From the NCBI RefSeq assembly GCF_900101865.1, contig NZ_FNAH01000002.1:434001-498000 (forward strand): a stretch of DNA of 64,000 nucleotides, written 5' to 3'. Origin of the DNA: Paracoccus isoporae. GTDB lineage: Bacteria > Pseudomonadota > Alphaproteobacteria > Rhodobacterales > Rhodobacteraceae. Positions within the stretch are counted from its first letter, which is position 1. Each line of letters begins with the position of its first letter. The translations under genes and the position numbers were made by a program. A model generated the notes under the pieces. The model was not told the DNA's origin, ran no database searches, and saw nothing but the letters and a program-made list of their open reading frames with translations. Positions 32,866 to 41,671 of this stretch are shown piece after piece.

Positions 32866-32892
32866 TTTACAAATACGGTATTTGTATATAAT
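32866..32892. promoter_or_regulatory. AT-rich promoter with perfect palindromic operator
   Basis: The 413-bp gap between the CoA-transferase (minus) and the YeiH-type permease (plus) contains an AT-rich patch that is striking in this genome. Within it, TACAAATAC-G-GTATTTGTA (32868-32886) is a perfect 9-bp inverted repeat around one central base. On the plus strand it lies between a TTTACA box (32866-32871) and TATAAT (32887-32892), spacing 15 bp. This looks like a repressor site overlapping a promoter. No regulator gene is adjacent. The rest of the gap holds no supported gene. Confidence 0.55.
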
Positions 32893-33126
32893 GAGTTGGC
32901 AACCTGCTGCTGATCGGCATGAGGATCGAGGACAAGGCGGCGCTGACCCTGCCAAGCTGCGCTGTTCCGTGATCGGGGGCAACCGGCGCGGTGTTCACCG
33001 AGCCCCCGGCATCCCGGCCAGTCGCCCCGCCTCCGGGCGGCGGCGGTCTTGATCCGGCCGCCGCTCAGCCGCAGAAAGGGTCAGCCGGCCCCGGCGCCAA
33101 GAACAAGACCCCGCGATGAGGACCAG

Positions 33127-34143
33127 ATGCGCCCAACCCGCCTGCCCGGCCCCGACGAGATCCGGGCGATCTTTCCCGGTCTCGCGGTCTCGGTGCTGGT
33201 GGCGGTCGCGGCGCAGTTCCTGTCGGATCATTACGGCGCACCGGCGATGCTGCTGGCGCTGCTGCTGGGGCTGGCGCTGAATTTCCTGGCCGAGGACGGC
33301 ACCCGCACCGCGCATGGTATCGATTTCACGGCGCGCAACGTGCTGCGGCTGGGTGTGGCGCTGCTCGGGGCGCGGATCAGCGTCGAGATGCTGGCGGATC
33401 TGGGCGCGCCGGCCATCGCGCTTGTCATCGCGGGCGTGGTGCTGACCATCTTCTTCGCGCTTGCCATTGCGCGCTTTGCCGGGCGGGGCTGGCGTTTTGC
33501 GTTGCTGACCGGCGGCTCGGTCGCGATCTGCGGCGCCTCGGCCGCCATGGCCATCGCCGCCGTGCTGCCCCGGCACGAGAAATCCGAGCGCGACCTGGTG
33601 TTCACCGTGCTGTCGGTCACGGTGCTGTCCACCGTGGCGATGGTGCTCTACCCGATGATCTCCAACGCGTTCGGCTTTACCGCGCGCGATTCCGGGGTGT
33701 TTCTGGGCGGCACCATCCATGACGTGGCGCAGGTGGTCGGCGCCGGCTTCTCCATCGGGCCGGAGACGGGGGAGACGGCCACACTGGTCAAGCTGATCCG
33801 GGTGTCGATGCTGGCGCCGGTGGTGCTGTGCATCTCGCTGGTGATCCGGCGGATGGACCTGGCCGATGGCGGCACGGGAGCGCGCCCGCCGCTTCTGCCG
33901 GGCTTCGTGATCGGGTTTCTCGTCTTTGCGGTGATGAACTCCGCCGGGTTGCTGCCGCAAACCCTGGCCGATCTGGCGGGCGGGCTGAGCCGTTGGGCGC
34001 TGCTGATCGCGATTGCGGCGGTGGGCATCAAGACCTCGCTTGCGCGCATGGTCGAGGTGGGGGCCGCGGCCATCGCGGTGATGGTGGCAGAGACGCTGTT
34101 TCTCGGGCTGTTCGTCGTGACCGGGCTGCATCTGCTGGGCTGA
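33127..34143 (+). CDS. YeiH/UPF0324 family putative sulfate exporter
   Basis: A 338-residue polytopic membrane protein of the UPF0324/YeiH family, with about ten hydrophobic helices. The family blocks G-L-A-L-N-F-L, the L-R-L-G-V-A-L-L-G-A-R-I segment, G-S-V-A-I-C-G-A-S-A, and T-I-H-D-V-A-Q-V-V-G-A-G are present. Relatives are described as sulfate/sulfonate-related exporters, but transport was rarely measured. The ATG at 33127 has an AGGA site close upstream; the open frame before it is non-conserved. The promoter with the palindrome 235 bp upstream could serve it. Confidence 0.87.
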   Translation: MRPTRLPGPDEIRAIFPGLAVSVLVAVAAQFLSDHYGAPAMLLALLLGLALNFLAEDGTRTAHGIDFTARNVLRLGVALLGARISVEMLADLGAPAIALVIAGVVLTIFFALAIARFAGRGWRFALLTGGSVAICGASAAMAIAAVLPRHEKSERDLVFTVLSVTVLSTVAMVLYPMISNAFGFTARDSGVFLGGTIHDVAQVVGAGFSIGPETGETATLVKLIRVSMLAPVVLCISLVIRRMDLADGGTGARPPLLPGFVIGFLVFAVMNSAGLLPQTLADLAGGLSRWALLIAIAAVGIKTSLARMVEVGAAAIAVMVAETLFLGLFVVTGLHLLG

Positions 34144-34156
34144 CGGCCGGGCGGAT

Positions 34157-34798
34157 CTATCCCGCGTCCGGCGAGGCGGCCAGCTCGTCGATCACCTGCC
34201 GCCAGAGATCGGCGGGCTGCGCGCCTGAGACGACATGCGCATTGCCCAGAACGAAGGTGGGCACGGCGCGGATGCCACGCTCGCGGGCATGGTCTTCGCG
34301 CGTCAGCACCTCGTCGCGGTCGGCATCGCTGGCCAGCAGGCGGCGGATCATGTCCGCATCCATCCCCGCCCCCTGCCCGATCCGGGCCAGCTCGGCATGG
34401 TCGGCAATGTCGCGCCCCTCGCGCCAATGCACGCGCAACAGCGCCGACATCACGCGGGTCTGCGCGCCCTCGATGCCCGCCCAATGCAGCAGGCGGAACG
34501 CATCCAGCGTCGGCGGCACGCGTTTGATCGCCGCCATGTTGATCCACAGCCCCAGCCGCTCGGCCGCCTTCAGCACCGGCGCGTTGGCGTCAAGGATCCC
34601 GGCCTCGTCGCGGAATTTCGCTTTCATGTAGTCCACATGATCGACCCCGTCCGCGGGCAGATCGGGATTGAGGCGAAACGGATGCCAGGTGATGCCGAAG
34701 GGATGATCGGGCCGGGTTTCGAGCGCCTGATCCAGTTCTGCCTTGCCGATCAGGCACCAGGGGCAGGTCGGGTCGGCAAAGATGTCGAGCGTGGTCAT
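34157..34798 (-). CDS. DsbA/FrnE-family thiol oxidoreductase
   Basis: A 213-residue protein of the DsbA-like FrnE family with a thioredoxin fold and an inserted helical domain. The active site C-P-W-C is at residues 12-15, near the N-terminus, and the cis-Pro region is R-A-V-P-T-F-V-L-G near residue 180. No signal peptide is present, so it should act in the cytoplasm, possibly as a disulfide isomerase or a glutathione-dependent isomerase. It is convergent with the YeiH gene with a 13-bp gap. Confidence 0.9.
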   Translation of the reverse strand: MTTLDIFADPTCPWCLIGKAELDQALETRPDHPFGITWHPFRLNPDLPADGVDHVDYMKAKFRDEAGILDANAPVLKAAERLGLWINMAAIKRVPPTLDAFRLLHWAGIEGAQTRVMSALLRVHWREGRDIADHAELARIGQGAGMDADMIRRLLASDADRDEVLTREDHARERGIRAVPTFVLGNAHVVSGAQPADLWRQVIDELAASPDAG

Positions 34799-34985
34799 GG
34801 CGGTCCGTGACAGATGCAGCCGCGGCGGAGGATCCGACCGGGCCTCATGTTTCTAGTGCGTCGCATGGCGCGAGGCCACTCCCGTGACTTGCGGCAGCGC
34901 GGCCTGAACAAAGACGGGTTCGGGAAAAGCGACAGGGCGGACAGCCCCTGCGAGGCATCCGGTCGAGCCAGCTTAGAATGGGGCG

Positions 34986-35011
34986 GGGAAGGACGCCGTC
35001 GCGTCCTTCCC
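34986..35011 (-). terminator. Strong hairpin after the cold-shock gene
   Basis: A perfect 11-bp stem (GGGAAGGACGC/GCGTCCTTCCC) with a 4-nt loop begins 7 bp beyond the cspA stop on the minus strand. It is a convincing RNA hairpin and probably a terminator or 3'-end stabiliser. The T run that would make it a canonical intrinsic terminator is missing; the following bases are CGCCCCATTCT. Confidence 0.6.
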
Positions 35012-35018
35012 GATGATC

Positions 35019-35225
35019 TTACAGAAGCTTCAGATCCGAGGCGGATTCGCGACCGTCACGGCCCGCCTGCAATTCATAGCTGATCTTCTGATTGTCCTGC
35101 AGGCCGGTCAGCCCCGCACGTTCCACGGCGGAAATATGCACAAACACATCCTTGCCGCCGGTGTCCGGTGCGATGAAGCCGTACCCTTTGGTGGTGTTGA
35201 ACCATTTAACGGTGCCAGTGGCCAT
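35019..35225 (-). CDS. Cold-shock protein, CspA family
   Basis: A single cold-shock domain of 68 residues that binds single-stranded nucleic acid and acts as an RNA chaperone. RNP1 (K-G-Y-G-F-I) and RNP2 (V-F-V-H-I) are present after the N-terminal M-A-T-G-T-V-K-W-F-N. The ATG at 35225 has an excellent AAGGAGAG site. The transcript has a leader of about 90 nt if the promoter at 35318-35346 is used, and ends at a strong hairpin. Confidence 0.95.
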   Translation of the reverse strand: MATGTVKWFNTTKGYGFIAPDTGGKDVFVHISAVERAGLTGLQDNQKISYELQAGRDGRESASDLKLL

Positions 35226-35317
35226 TCCGTTCTCTCCTTCAAGTTTCCCGGTCCGCGGGTTTGCGACCGGGCCGTGCAGCCCTTTCGAAATTCCGGCTGC
35301 CCCGTGAAGGGAGGCGG

Positions 35318-35346
35318 TAGAAAGTGTCAGCTCACGCATAAGTCAA
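35318..35346 (-). promoter_or_regulatory. Putative sigma-70 promoter of the cold-shock gene
   Basis: On the minus strand, TTGACT (35346-35341) and TTTCTA (35323-35318) are separated by 17 bp. The -35 box is near-consensus and the -10 box weak, which is common in high-GC alphaproteobacteria. The site gives a leader of about 90 nt before the cspA ATG. Confidence 0.4.
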
Positions 35347-35356
35347 GATGGACGCT

Positions 35357-35403
35357 CGCGGGCAAAACGCAAGGATTAAACACTGTCCAGTATTTTGCCC
35401 GCG
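35357..35403. repeat. Perfect 11-bp inverted repeat with 25-nt loop between thrS and cspA
   Basis: CGCGGGCAAAA (35357-35367) and its exact complement TTTTGCCCGCG (35393-35403) flank a 25-nt loop. It lies 27 bp past the thrS stop and just before the cspA promoter. It could be an atypical thrS terminator, an RNA-processing structure or a binding site. No T run follows it on either strand. Confidence 0.6.
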
Positions 35404-35429
35404 CGAAGCTTTCGTAACATCGGCGTGAT

Positions 35430-37376
35430 TCAGCCGATATCCGGCGGGGTTGCCTCTTTGGCAAGCTGCGCCACCACCTCGTCCAGCGACAGGGTGCGGC
35501 TGCCCTGCTGGTCAAGCCTGCGCATCGAGACGCTGCGCTGCTCGACCTCCTTCATGCCGATGGCCAGGATCGCCGGCACCTTGCCCAGCGAATGTTCGCG
35601 CACCTTGTAGTTGATCTTCTCGTTGCGGGTGTCGGCCTCGGCCCGGACGCCCTGCGCACGCAGCGCCGCCACCACCTCATGGACGTAATCATCCGCATCC
35701 GAGACGATCGAGGCCACGACAACCTGGCGCGGGGCCAGCCAGAAGGGCAGTTTGCCGGCGAAATTCTCGATCAGGATGCCGATGAAGCGCTCGAACGATC
35801 CCAGCGTGGCGCGGTGCAGCATGACCGGGCGCTGTTTGGAGCCATCGGCGGCGACATATTCCGCATCCAGCCGTTCGGGCAGCACGAAATCGACCTGATG
35901 GGTGCCGCATTGCCAGTCGCGCCCGATCGCGTCGGTCAGCACGAATTCCAGCTTCGGGCCATAGAACGCGCCCTCGCCCGGATTGATCTCCGGCTCGATC
36001 CCCGCCGCCCGCGTCGCCGCCAGCAGCGCCGATTCGGCCTTGTCCCAGACCGCGTCACTGCCGGCGCGATCCTCTGGCCGGGTTGCGAACTTTACCCGGA
36101 AACTGTCGAAGCCGAGATCCCGATACACCGCCGAGAGGAAGTCGATGAAGCGCTTCGTCTCCGCCTCGATCTGGTCCTCGGTGCAGAAGATATGCGCATC
36201 GTCCTGCGTAAACCCGCGCACCCGCATGATCCCGTGCAGCGCGCCGGACGGCTCATAGCGGTTGCACGATCCAAACTCCGCCATGCGCAGCGGCAGGTCG
36301 CGATAGCTCTTCAGCCCGACATTGAAAATCTGCACATGGCAGGGGCAATTCATCGGTTTCAGCGCGTTGATCGTCTTGGTCTTGGCGTGTTCCTCATCGA
36401 CCTCGACGATGAACATGTGGTGCTGGTAGTTTTCCCAGTGCCCGCTGTCTTCCCACAGCTTGCGGCTGACCACCTGCGGCGTGTTCACCTCGACATAGCC
36501 GCCCGCGCGTTGCCGGCGGCGCATGTAATCCTGCAATTCGGTGTAGATGGTCCAGCCGTTCGGGTGCCAGAACACCTGCCCCGGCGCTTCTTCCTGCATG
36601 TGGAACAGGTCCATCTCGCGGCCCAGCTTGCGGTGATCGCGCTTGGCGGCCTCCTCCAGCATGTGCAGATGCGCCTTCAGCTCGTCCTTGTTGCGGAAGG
36701 CCACGCCATAAATGCGCTGCAACATGGGCCGGTCGCTGTCGCCCAGCCAATAGGCCCCGGCCACATGGGTCAGCTTGAAGGCGTCGGCCGGGATCTGGCC
36801 GGTATGCTGGAGATGCGGACCGCGGCAGAGATCCTGCCAGTCGCCATGCCAGTACATCCGCAGATCCTCGCCCTCGGGGATGCGGTCGATCAGCTCCAGC
36901 TTGAAGGGCTCGTTCTGCGCCGTGTAGTGGTCCACGGCGCGCTGACGGTCCCAGACCTCGGTGCGCACGGGATCGCGCGCGGCGATGATCTGCTTCATCT
37001 TCGCCTCGATCTGGCCCAGATCCTCGGGGGTGAACGGCTCCGCGCGGTCGAAATCATAGAACCAGCCGTAATCGCGCACCGGGCCGATGGTGACTTTCAC
37101 ATCGGGCCAGATCTCTTGGACGGCGCGGGCCATGACATGGGCCAGATCGTGGCGGATCAGTTCGAGCGCCGGGGCCTCGTCCTTCATCGTGTTGATGGCG
37201 ATGCTGCCGGAAAGCGTGATCGGCCAGGCGAGATCGATATGCTGTCCGTCGAGACTGGCGGAAATCGCCTTCTTCGCAAGGCTCGGCGCGATCGAGGCCG
37301 CGACCTCGGCGGCGGTCACGCCCTCGGGGTAATCGCGCGCATTGCCATCGGGGAATGTCAGGGAAATCTGGCTCAC
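35430..37376 (-). CDS. thrS: Threonyl-tRNA synthetase
   Basis: ThrRS charges tRNA-Thr. The 648-residue protein has the TGS domain ([11 protein letters not shown] at the start), the editing domain ([11 protein letters not shown]), a class II catalytic core with the zinc-binding Cys in M-N-C-P-C-H and the motif 2 segment [15 protein letters not shown], and the C-terminal anticodon-binding domain. The GTG at 37376 has GAGGAG 7 nt upstream; a 10-codon in-frame extension upstream lacks a ribosome site. No leader-type regulatory RNA was recognised in the 95-bp gap upstream. Confidence 0.97.
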   Translation of the reverse strand: MSQISLTFPDGNARDYPEGVTAAEVAASIAPSLAKKAISASLDGQHIDLAWPITLSGSIAINTMKDEAPALELIRHDLAHVMARAVQEIWPDVKVTIGPVRDYGWFYDFDRAEPFTPEDLGQIEAKMKQIIAARDPVRTEVWDRQRAVDHYTAQNEPFKLELIDRIPEGEDLRMYWHGDWQDLCRGPHLQHTGQIPADAFKLTHVAGAYWLGDSDRPMLQRIYGVAFRNKDELKAHLHMLEEAAKRDHRKLGREMDLFHMQEEAPGQVFWHPNGWTIYTELQDYMRRRQRAGGYVEVNTPQVVSRKLWEDSGHWENYQHHMFIVEVDEEHAKTKTINALKPMNCPCHVQIFNVGLKSYRDLPLRMAEFGSCNRYEPSGALHGIMRVRGFTQDDAHIFCTEDQIEAETKRFIDFLSAVYRDLGFDSFRVKFATRPEDRAGSDAVWDKAESALLAATRAAGIEPEINPGEGAFYGPKLEFVLTDAIGRDWQCGTHQVDFVLPERLDAEYVAADGSKQRPVMLHRATLGSFERFIGILIENFAGKLPFWLAPRQVVVASIVSDADDYVHEVVAALRAQGVRAEADTRNEKINYKVREHSLGKVPAILAIGMKEVEQRSVSMRRLDQQGSRTLSLDEVVAQLAKEATPPDIG

Positions 37377-37471
37377 GGCCGGTCTCCTCGTCGGTTTGGC
37401 GCCCACGGAACGCCCGGTTGCGGGTGATGTCGCAAGGCGGGATGCGCGGAAACGCGCCGGGTGTCAACCGC

Positions 37472-38422
37472 CTAGACGGTGGGATCGCCCATGCAGGAGG
37501 CGATCATGGCCCCGTAGCGACGCTCGGCCTCGGCCTGCGCCGTCCGCACACCGGGCAGATCCAGCAGCCGCGCCAGCTCCGCCTGCATTTGCGTCGCGTA
37601 GCGGTCGATGATGCGGCGATCCTCGATCCGGGCGGATGCGAAGTTGCGCCAGTAACGGGCGTTCCAGCGGTCGGAGGCAACCCCGCCCAAAGGCTCCGCC
37701 CCGTTGCCGCGCAGCTGGCGCAGCAGGAAACTGTCGCGGGTCTTGATCGGGTAATGATTATACCAGGCAAAGCCATGCGCGATCTGGTCGGGGGCGAAAT
37801 GGCGCAGATGGCTCCATAACCGCGCGTTCGGCACCATCGTAAGTGCGCCGTCGCCCCGCATGGCGGTGATCTCCGCCACGCCGCGATAGCCCACCGGGTG
37901 GTGGTTCTGGATGCCGCCCCATCGCCCGGCCCGGCTCAGGCTCTTGACCGGGCCGTTATGGCGGCTGTCCCGTGGCAAGCGGCGGGTGAAGCGCGCCGTG
38001 ACCGATCCGGGCCGCCAGTCGGGATCCTGCGATGTCCCGAAGCTCAGCGCGCTCAGGCAGATCACGTCCACCGCATGCCCGGCCAGTGCGGTCAGATCGG
38101 CCACCCGGCCGGCCCCGGTATCGACGAACAGGAACTCATCCACGTCCAGCACCATGATCCAGTCGGCGCGGTCCAGATCGAAGGCGGCGCGCATTGTGGC
38201 ATAGGCCTTGCGCTGCGGCCGCTCGCCGGGCGCGACGATGTTGCGCGTATGGGTGATCGCCCCCGAAGCGGCGAGCGCATCCAGAAGCAGATCGGTGCCA
38301 TCGCTGCAATCATTGCTGGCGACATGGATCGCATCGAAGCCGATGGCCCGGTGATGGGCGACGAATTCCAGCACGTAGGGGCCTTCATCCTTCATCGAGC
38401 TGAGAAGAACATGTCCTGCCAT
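37472..38422 (-). CDS. Glycosyltransferase family 2-like protein
   Basis: A 316-residue glycosyltransferase with a GT-A fold of the Glyco_tranf_2_4 type. It shows the N-terminal K-D-E-G-P-Y-V-L-E-F-V-A-H-H segment, N-D-C-S-D-G-T-D, and the metal-binding D-V-D-E-F motif near residue 93. Such proteins are often tied to capsule or surface polysaccharide synthesis, but the acceptor here is unknown. The ATG at 38422 lacks a clear ribosome site; the alternative start is a Met 9 residues further in. It ends 95 bp upstream of thrS on the same strand. Confidence 0.8.
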   Translation of the reverse strand: MAGHVLLSSMKDEGPYVLEFVAHHRAIGFDAIHVASNDCSDGTDLLLDALAASGAITHTRNIVAPGERPQRKAYATMRAAFDLDRADWIMVLDVDEFLFVDTGAGRVADLTALAGHAVDVICLSALSFGTSQDPDWRPGSVTARFTRRLPRDSRHNGPVKSLSRAGRWGGIQNHHPVGYRGVAEITAMRGDGALTMVPNARLWSHLRHFAPDQIAHGFAWYNHYPIKTRDSFLLRQLRGNGAEPLGGVASDRWNARYWRNFASARIEDRRIIDRYATQMQAELARLLDLPGVRTAQAEAERRYGAMIASCMGDPTV

Positions 38423-38582
38423 GTCGCGCCGCCCCGCCGTGACGCGGCCGGTCGGGCTGACCGGCCGGTTGCGGCAGAGATTGCACCGCATTGAATTCGC
38501 TCGCAACCCCGCGCTCGGACCGCCGCGCCCTTGCCGACAAGGTCCGCCGGGTATATGCGCAATCATCCTTGAAGGTGATGCC

Positions 38583-39812
38583 ATGACCTCTTCCGAGCAG
38601 AACTTGCCCGATGCCGCCTCGGCGCGGAAAATGCCGCTGCCCGAATTCGTGGCGATGCTGGCGGTGCTGTTTGCGACCGTCGCCTTTTCCATCGACGCGA
38701 TGCTGCCGGCGCTGTCGGATATCGCGGTGGAATTGTCGCCAGACGATCTGAATCGCGCCCAGCTTGTGCTGATGAGCTTCATGGCCGGGATGGGAACCGG
38801 CACGGCCTGTGCGGGCCCGGTCTCCGACGCGATCGGGCGGCGGCGCACGATCATGCTGGGATCCTCGATCTATGTCGTCTCATCGGCGGGCGCGATCTTC
38901 GCGGACAACCTGACGCTGCTCCTGGTGCTGCGCTTCGTGCAGGGATTCGGCGCATCGGGGCCACGCATTGCCGGCACGGCGCTGATCCGCGATCTCTATT
39001 CCGGCCGCGAGATGGCGCGGATCACCAGCTTCGTGATGATGATCTTCATCATGATCCCGGCGCTTGCCCCCGCGCTCGGAGAGCTCATCATCGGGCTTAC
39101 CGGAAGCTGGCGCGGCGTCTTCGCCGCCTTCATCGTCTTCGGCCTGATCGGGGTGAGCTGGGTCGGGCTGCGCCAGCCAGAAACCCTGCCCCCCGAGCGC
39201 CGCGTGCCGCTGAGCGGGCCGCGCCTGCTCGCCTCGGCGCGCGAGGTGCTGGGCAACCGGCAGGTCATGCTGTGCACGCTGATCCTGACCTTCGGCTTCG
39301 GGCAGATGTTTTCGCTGCTGGCCAGTTCCGAGCAGCTTTTCGGCCAGACCTATGGGCGGGCCGACAGCTTCACCCGCTGGTTCGCGGTCATGGCGCTTCT
39401 GTCCGGGATCGGCACCATCGCCAATGCCCGCTACGTCATGCGCTTCGGGATGCGCCGCATCGCGCGGGCGGCCTACGCGATGCAGGTCGTGACGGCGTCG
39501 CTGGCGCTGCTGCTGGTGGGCACCGGCGCGCTGAGCGGTGACGCGGCCTTCTACGGCTTTTTTGCCTGGGCGGTCAGCCTGTTCTTCATGGCCGGGGTCA
39601 CCTTCGGCAATCTCAACGCGCTGGCATTGCAGCGCATGCCGCATCTGGCCGGGATGACCGCCAGCATGGTGGCGGCGCTGTCCTCGCTCGGCGCGGTGCT
39701 GATCGCGACGCCGGTGGGGCTCGCCTATCGCGGCACGCCGGTCCCCGTGATGCTGGCGGCGCTGATCTGTTCGGGCACGGCCTGGGTGCTGATGCGCTGG
39801 CTGCGCGAGTGA
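38583..39812 (+). CDS. Bcr/CflA-family multidrug efflux MFS transporter
   Basis: A 409-residue major facilitator superfamily protein with 12 predicted helices, probably a proton-driven drug exporter. The family marks are F-S-I-D-A-M-L-P-A-L in helix 1, the loop 2-3 motif G-P-V-S-D-A-I-G-R-R-R, the helix 5 P-A-L-A-P-A-L-G segment and R-F-V-Q-G-F-G-A. The ATG at 38583 has AAGGTG about 6 nt upstream. It is divergent from the glycosyltransferase and convergent with fdhD (4-bp gap). Confidence 0.9.
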   Translation: MTSSEQNLPDAASARKMPLPEFVAMLAVLFATVAFSIDAMLPALSDIAVELSPDDLNRAQLVLMSFMAGMGTGTACAGPVSDAIGRRRTIMLGSSIYVVSSAGAIFADNLTLLLVLRFVQGFGASGPRIAGTALIRDLYSGREMARITSFVMMIFIMIPALAPALGELIIGLTGSWRGVFAAFIVFGLIGVSWVGLRQPETLPPERRVPLSGPRLLASAREVLGNRQVMLCTLILTFGFGQMFSLLASSEQLFGQTYGRADSFTRWFAVMALLSGIGTIANARYVMRFGMRRIARAAYAMQVVTASLALLLVGTGALSGDAAFYGFFAWAVSLFFMAGVTFGNLNALALQRMPHLAGMTASMVAALSSLGAVLIATPVGLAYRGTPVPVMLAALICSGTAWVLMRWLRE

Positions 39813-39816
39813 GGCG

Positions 39817-40605
39817 CTAGCGGAAGCGATCCGGCGCGGCGTAGATCTCGGCCCGCGCCGCACTGCGGGCGCGCGCCGCCAGCCCGATCCCCGCCGCCCG
39901 CGCCGCCGCCACCGCGGCCGAGCTGGGGGCCGCAAGCGCGATCAGCACCGGCGCGCCGAGCATCGCGGTTTTCTGGACCAGATCGACCGAGACCCGGCTG
40001 GTGATGACGACAGCGCCCTGCCCGGCCAGCCCGGCCGGGTGCTGGCGGATCAGCGCACCGGCCAGCTTGTCGAGCGCGTTGTGGCGGCCGACATCCTCGC
40101 GCAGCGCGATCAGACCCCTTCCCGGCACGAAGAACCCGGCGGCATGGGTGGCCCCCGTGGCATCGCGCAGCGCCTGCCCCGCATCCATACCCGCCACGGC
40201 CGCATCCAGCTCCGACGCCGAGATCACACACTCCCCCGTGGCCACCGGCAGATCCCGCATCGCCTCGGCCAGCGTGTCCACACCACACAAGCCGCACCCG
40301 ACCGGCCCCACCATGGTCCTGCGGCGATGGAGGAAACGCTGCCCCGCATCGGCATGGAGCCAGATCCGCAGATCGATCCCGTCGGCCACGCGCTCTGCCG
40401 CGATCTCCGCAATCTCGCCTGGCGCGGCGATCCCTTCGGTCAGCGAGAAGCCGTAGCCGAAATCCTCCAGATCCGCAGGGCTCGCCATCAGCACCGCCTG
40501 GGTGGTGCCGTCATAGCTCATCGCGACCGCGCATTCCTCGGCCAGCGGCAGATCCTGCGTCTGTGTCGAGCCGAATTTGCGCGCCTGCGCGGTGATGACG
40601 CTCAC
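39817..40605 (-). CDS. fdhD: Formate dehydrogenase sulfurtransferase FdhD
   Basis: FdhD transfers sulfur from a cysteine desulfurase to the molybdenum cofactor of formate dehydrogenases, which is required for their activity. The 262-residue protein (GTG start at 40605, GGAG 6 nt upstream) has the catalytic C-G-L-C pair at Cys104 and Cys107, the R-E-D-V-G-R-H-N-A-L-D-K motif and the S-R-V-S segment. It lies apart from the fdoGHI operon by one unrelated gene on the opposite strand. It may also serve the YdeP-type enzyme at 53-55.6 kb. Confidence 0.95.
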   Translation of the reverse strand: MSVITAQARKFGSTQTQDLPLAEECAVAMSYDGTTQAVLMASPADLEDFGYGFSLTEGIAAPGEIAEIAAERVADGIDLRIWLHADAGQRFLHRRRTMVGPVGCGLCGVDTLAEAMRDLPVATGECVISASELDAAVAGMDAGQALRDATGATHAAGFFVPGRGLIALREDVGRHNALDKLAGALIRQHPAGLAGQGAVVITSRVSVDLVQKTAMLGAPVLIALAAPSSAAVAAARAAGIGLAARARSAARAEIYAAPDRFR

Positions 40606-40783
40606 ATGATGCTCCGTTCCTGCCGGGAAGACTGAACCAATCCGCGCCGCCTGCGTCAATGGGGTGCGCGGCGGGTTGAGCGGGGCGGCAATCCGGCCAA
40701 TACTGCCCGGGATCGGAACCGGCAACCGCCGCGCCGCGTTTCACCGTCAAGCCGCAATCGGCGGGATCACGGAAAGGATGCGC

Positions 40784-41665
40784 ATGCGTTTCTCTCATCT
40801 CTCGATTATCGCCGCCACGCTCTCGCTGCCCGCCTGGGCAGATGTGCCCGTCACCCCGTTCGACGACCCGCCGCAGCGCGTCGCCCAACTTGACAACGGT
40901 GCCAGCGATGGCGCGGAGGCGGAGGCACCGCCGGCCGTCGTCATCGTGCAGGAACCCGCGGCGGAGGGTGACCCCGCCGGGCAGAGTTCCGACGACCCGG
41001 CCACGGAGACGGGGGCGGCGACCGATGCGGGCTCGGCTGATAGCGAGTTGATGGACACGGTCGCGCCTGTCGCGGAGAGCGAAGCGCCGGCCGCGCAGCA
41101 GCAGTCGGGCGCGTCCGCTCAGGTTGACGGCGGCGCCGCGCAATCGGAGCGCGACGGGCAGAGCGGGTCGCAGATGGAACCGGCGCAGCCAGACAGCGCG
41201 GACGCAACCGGGTCGAAGACCGATGCCGCGCAGCCCGCAGCGGCCGAGGGTGCCGATCAGCCCGAGGATAGCGGCGAAGCGCAACCCGCCCCGGAAGGGG
41301 AGGCCGAAGCCGCCCCGACGGAAGATGCAACCGCCCCGCCGGAAGATGAGGCCGCCGCGCCGGCGGATGCTGCAAATGAAGAGTCCGAACCCGATCCCGC
41401 GCAAGGCACCGATCTCGACGGCAGCGATGACATGGAGGGCACGCAGGACGAGGTGGGCAGCACCGGGTCCGTCGCCGAGCCCGAGACCGAACCTGCCCCC
41501 GGAGAGGATTCGACCGCGCCGGAAAATGCCGGGAACACCGGCTGGACCGGCGGCACGGGCGGTGCGCAGCTTGGCACCACCCCCTCCGGCGCCACGCCGG
41601 AATCGAAAACCTGGCAGCCGCCTGTTGCCACCGGCATCGATCTGCAAGGCGGCTCGAATGGTTAA
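40784..41665 (+). CDS. Secreted acidic low-complexity protein, unknown
   Basis: A 293-residue protein with a clear signal peptide (M-R-F-S-H-L-S-I-I-A-A-T-L-S-L-P-A-W-A, cut before Asp-Val) and then almost only Ala, Glu, Asp, Pro, Gln, Ser and Gly. It contains no Cys and very few aromatic residues apart from a C-terminal patch (N-T-G-W-T-G-G-T-G-G and K-T-W-Q-P-P). It is predicted to be disordered and strongly negative. The second ATG (40784) has AAAGGA 5 nt upstream and gives the proper signal. It sits between fdhD (divergent) and selB (convergent, 6-bp gap). No family recognised. Confidence 0.65.
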   Translation: MRFSHLSIIAATLSLPAWADVPVTPFDDPPQRVAQLDNGASDGAEAEAPPAVVIVQEPAAEGDPAGQSSDDPATETGAATDAGSADSELMDTVAPVAESEAPAAQQQSGASAQVDGGAAQSERDGQSGSQMEPAQPDSADATGSKTDAAQPAAAEGADQPEDSGEAQPAPEGEAEAAPTEDATAPPEDEAAAPADAANEESEPDPAQGTDLDGSDDMEGTQDEVGSTGSVAEPETEPAPGEDSTAPENAGNTGWTGGTGGAQLGTTPSGATPESKTWQPPVATGIDLQGGSNG

Positions 41666-41671
41666 GCCGGG

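Noticed and set aside
32891..33052. A 53-codon frame starting in the AT-rich promoter region
   Set aside because: Its ATG overlaps the proposed -10 box, there is no ribosome site, and the sequence has no coding character.
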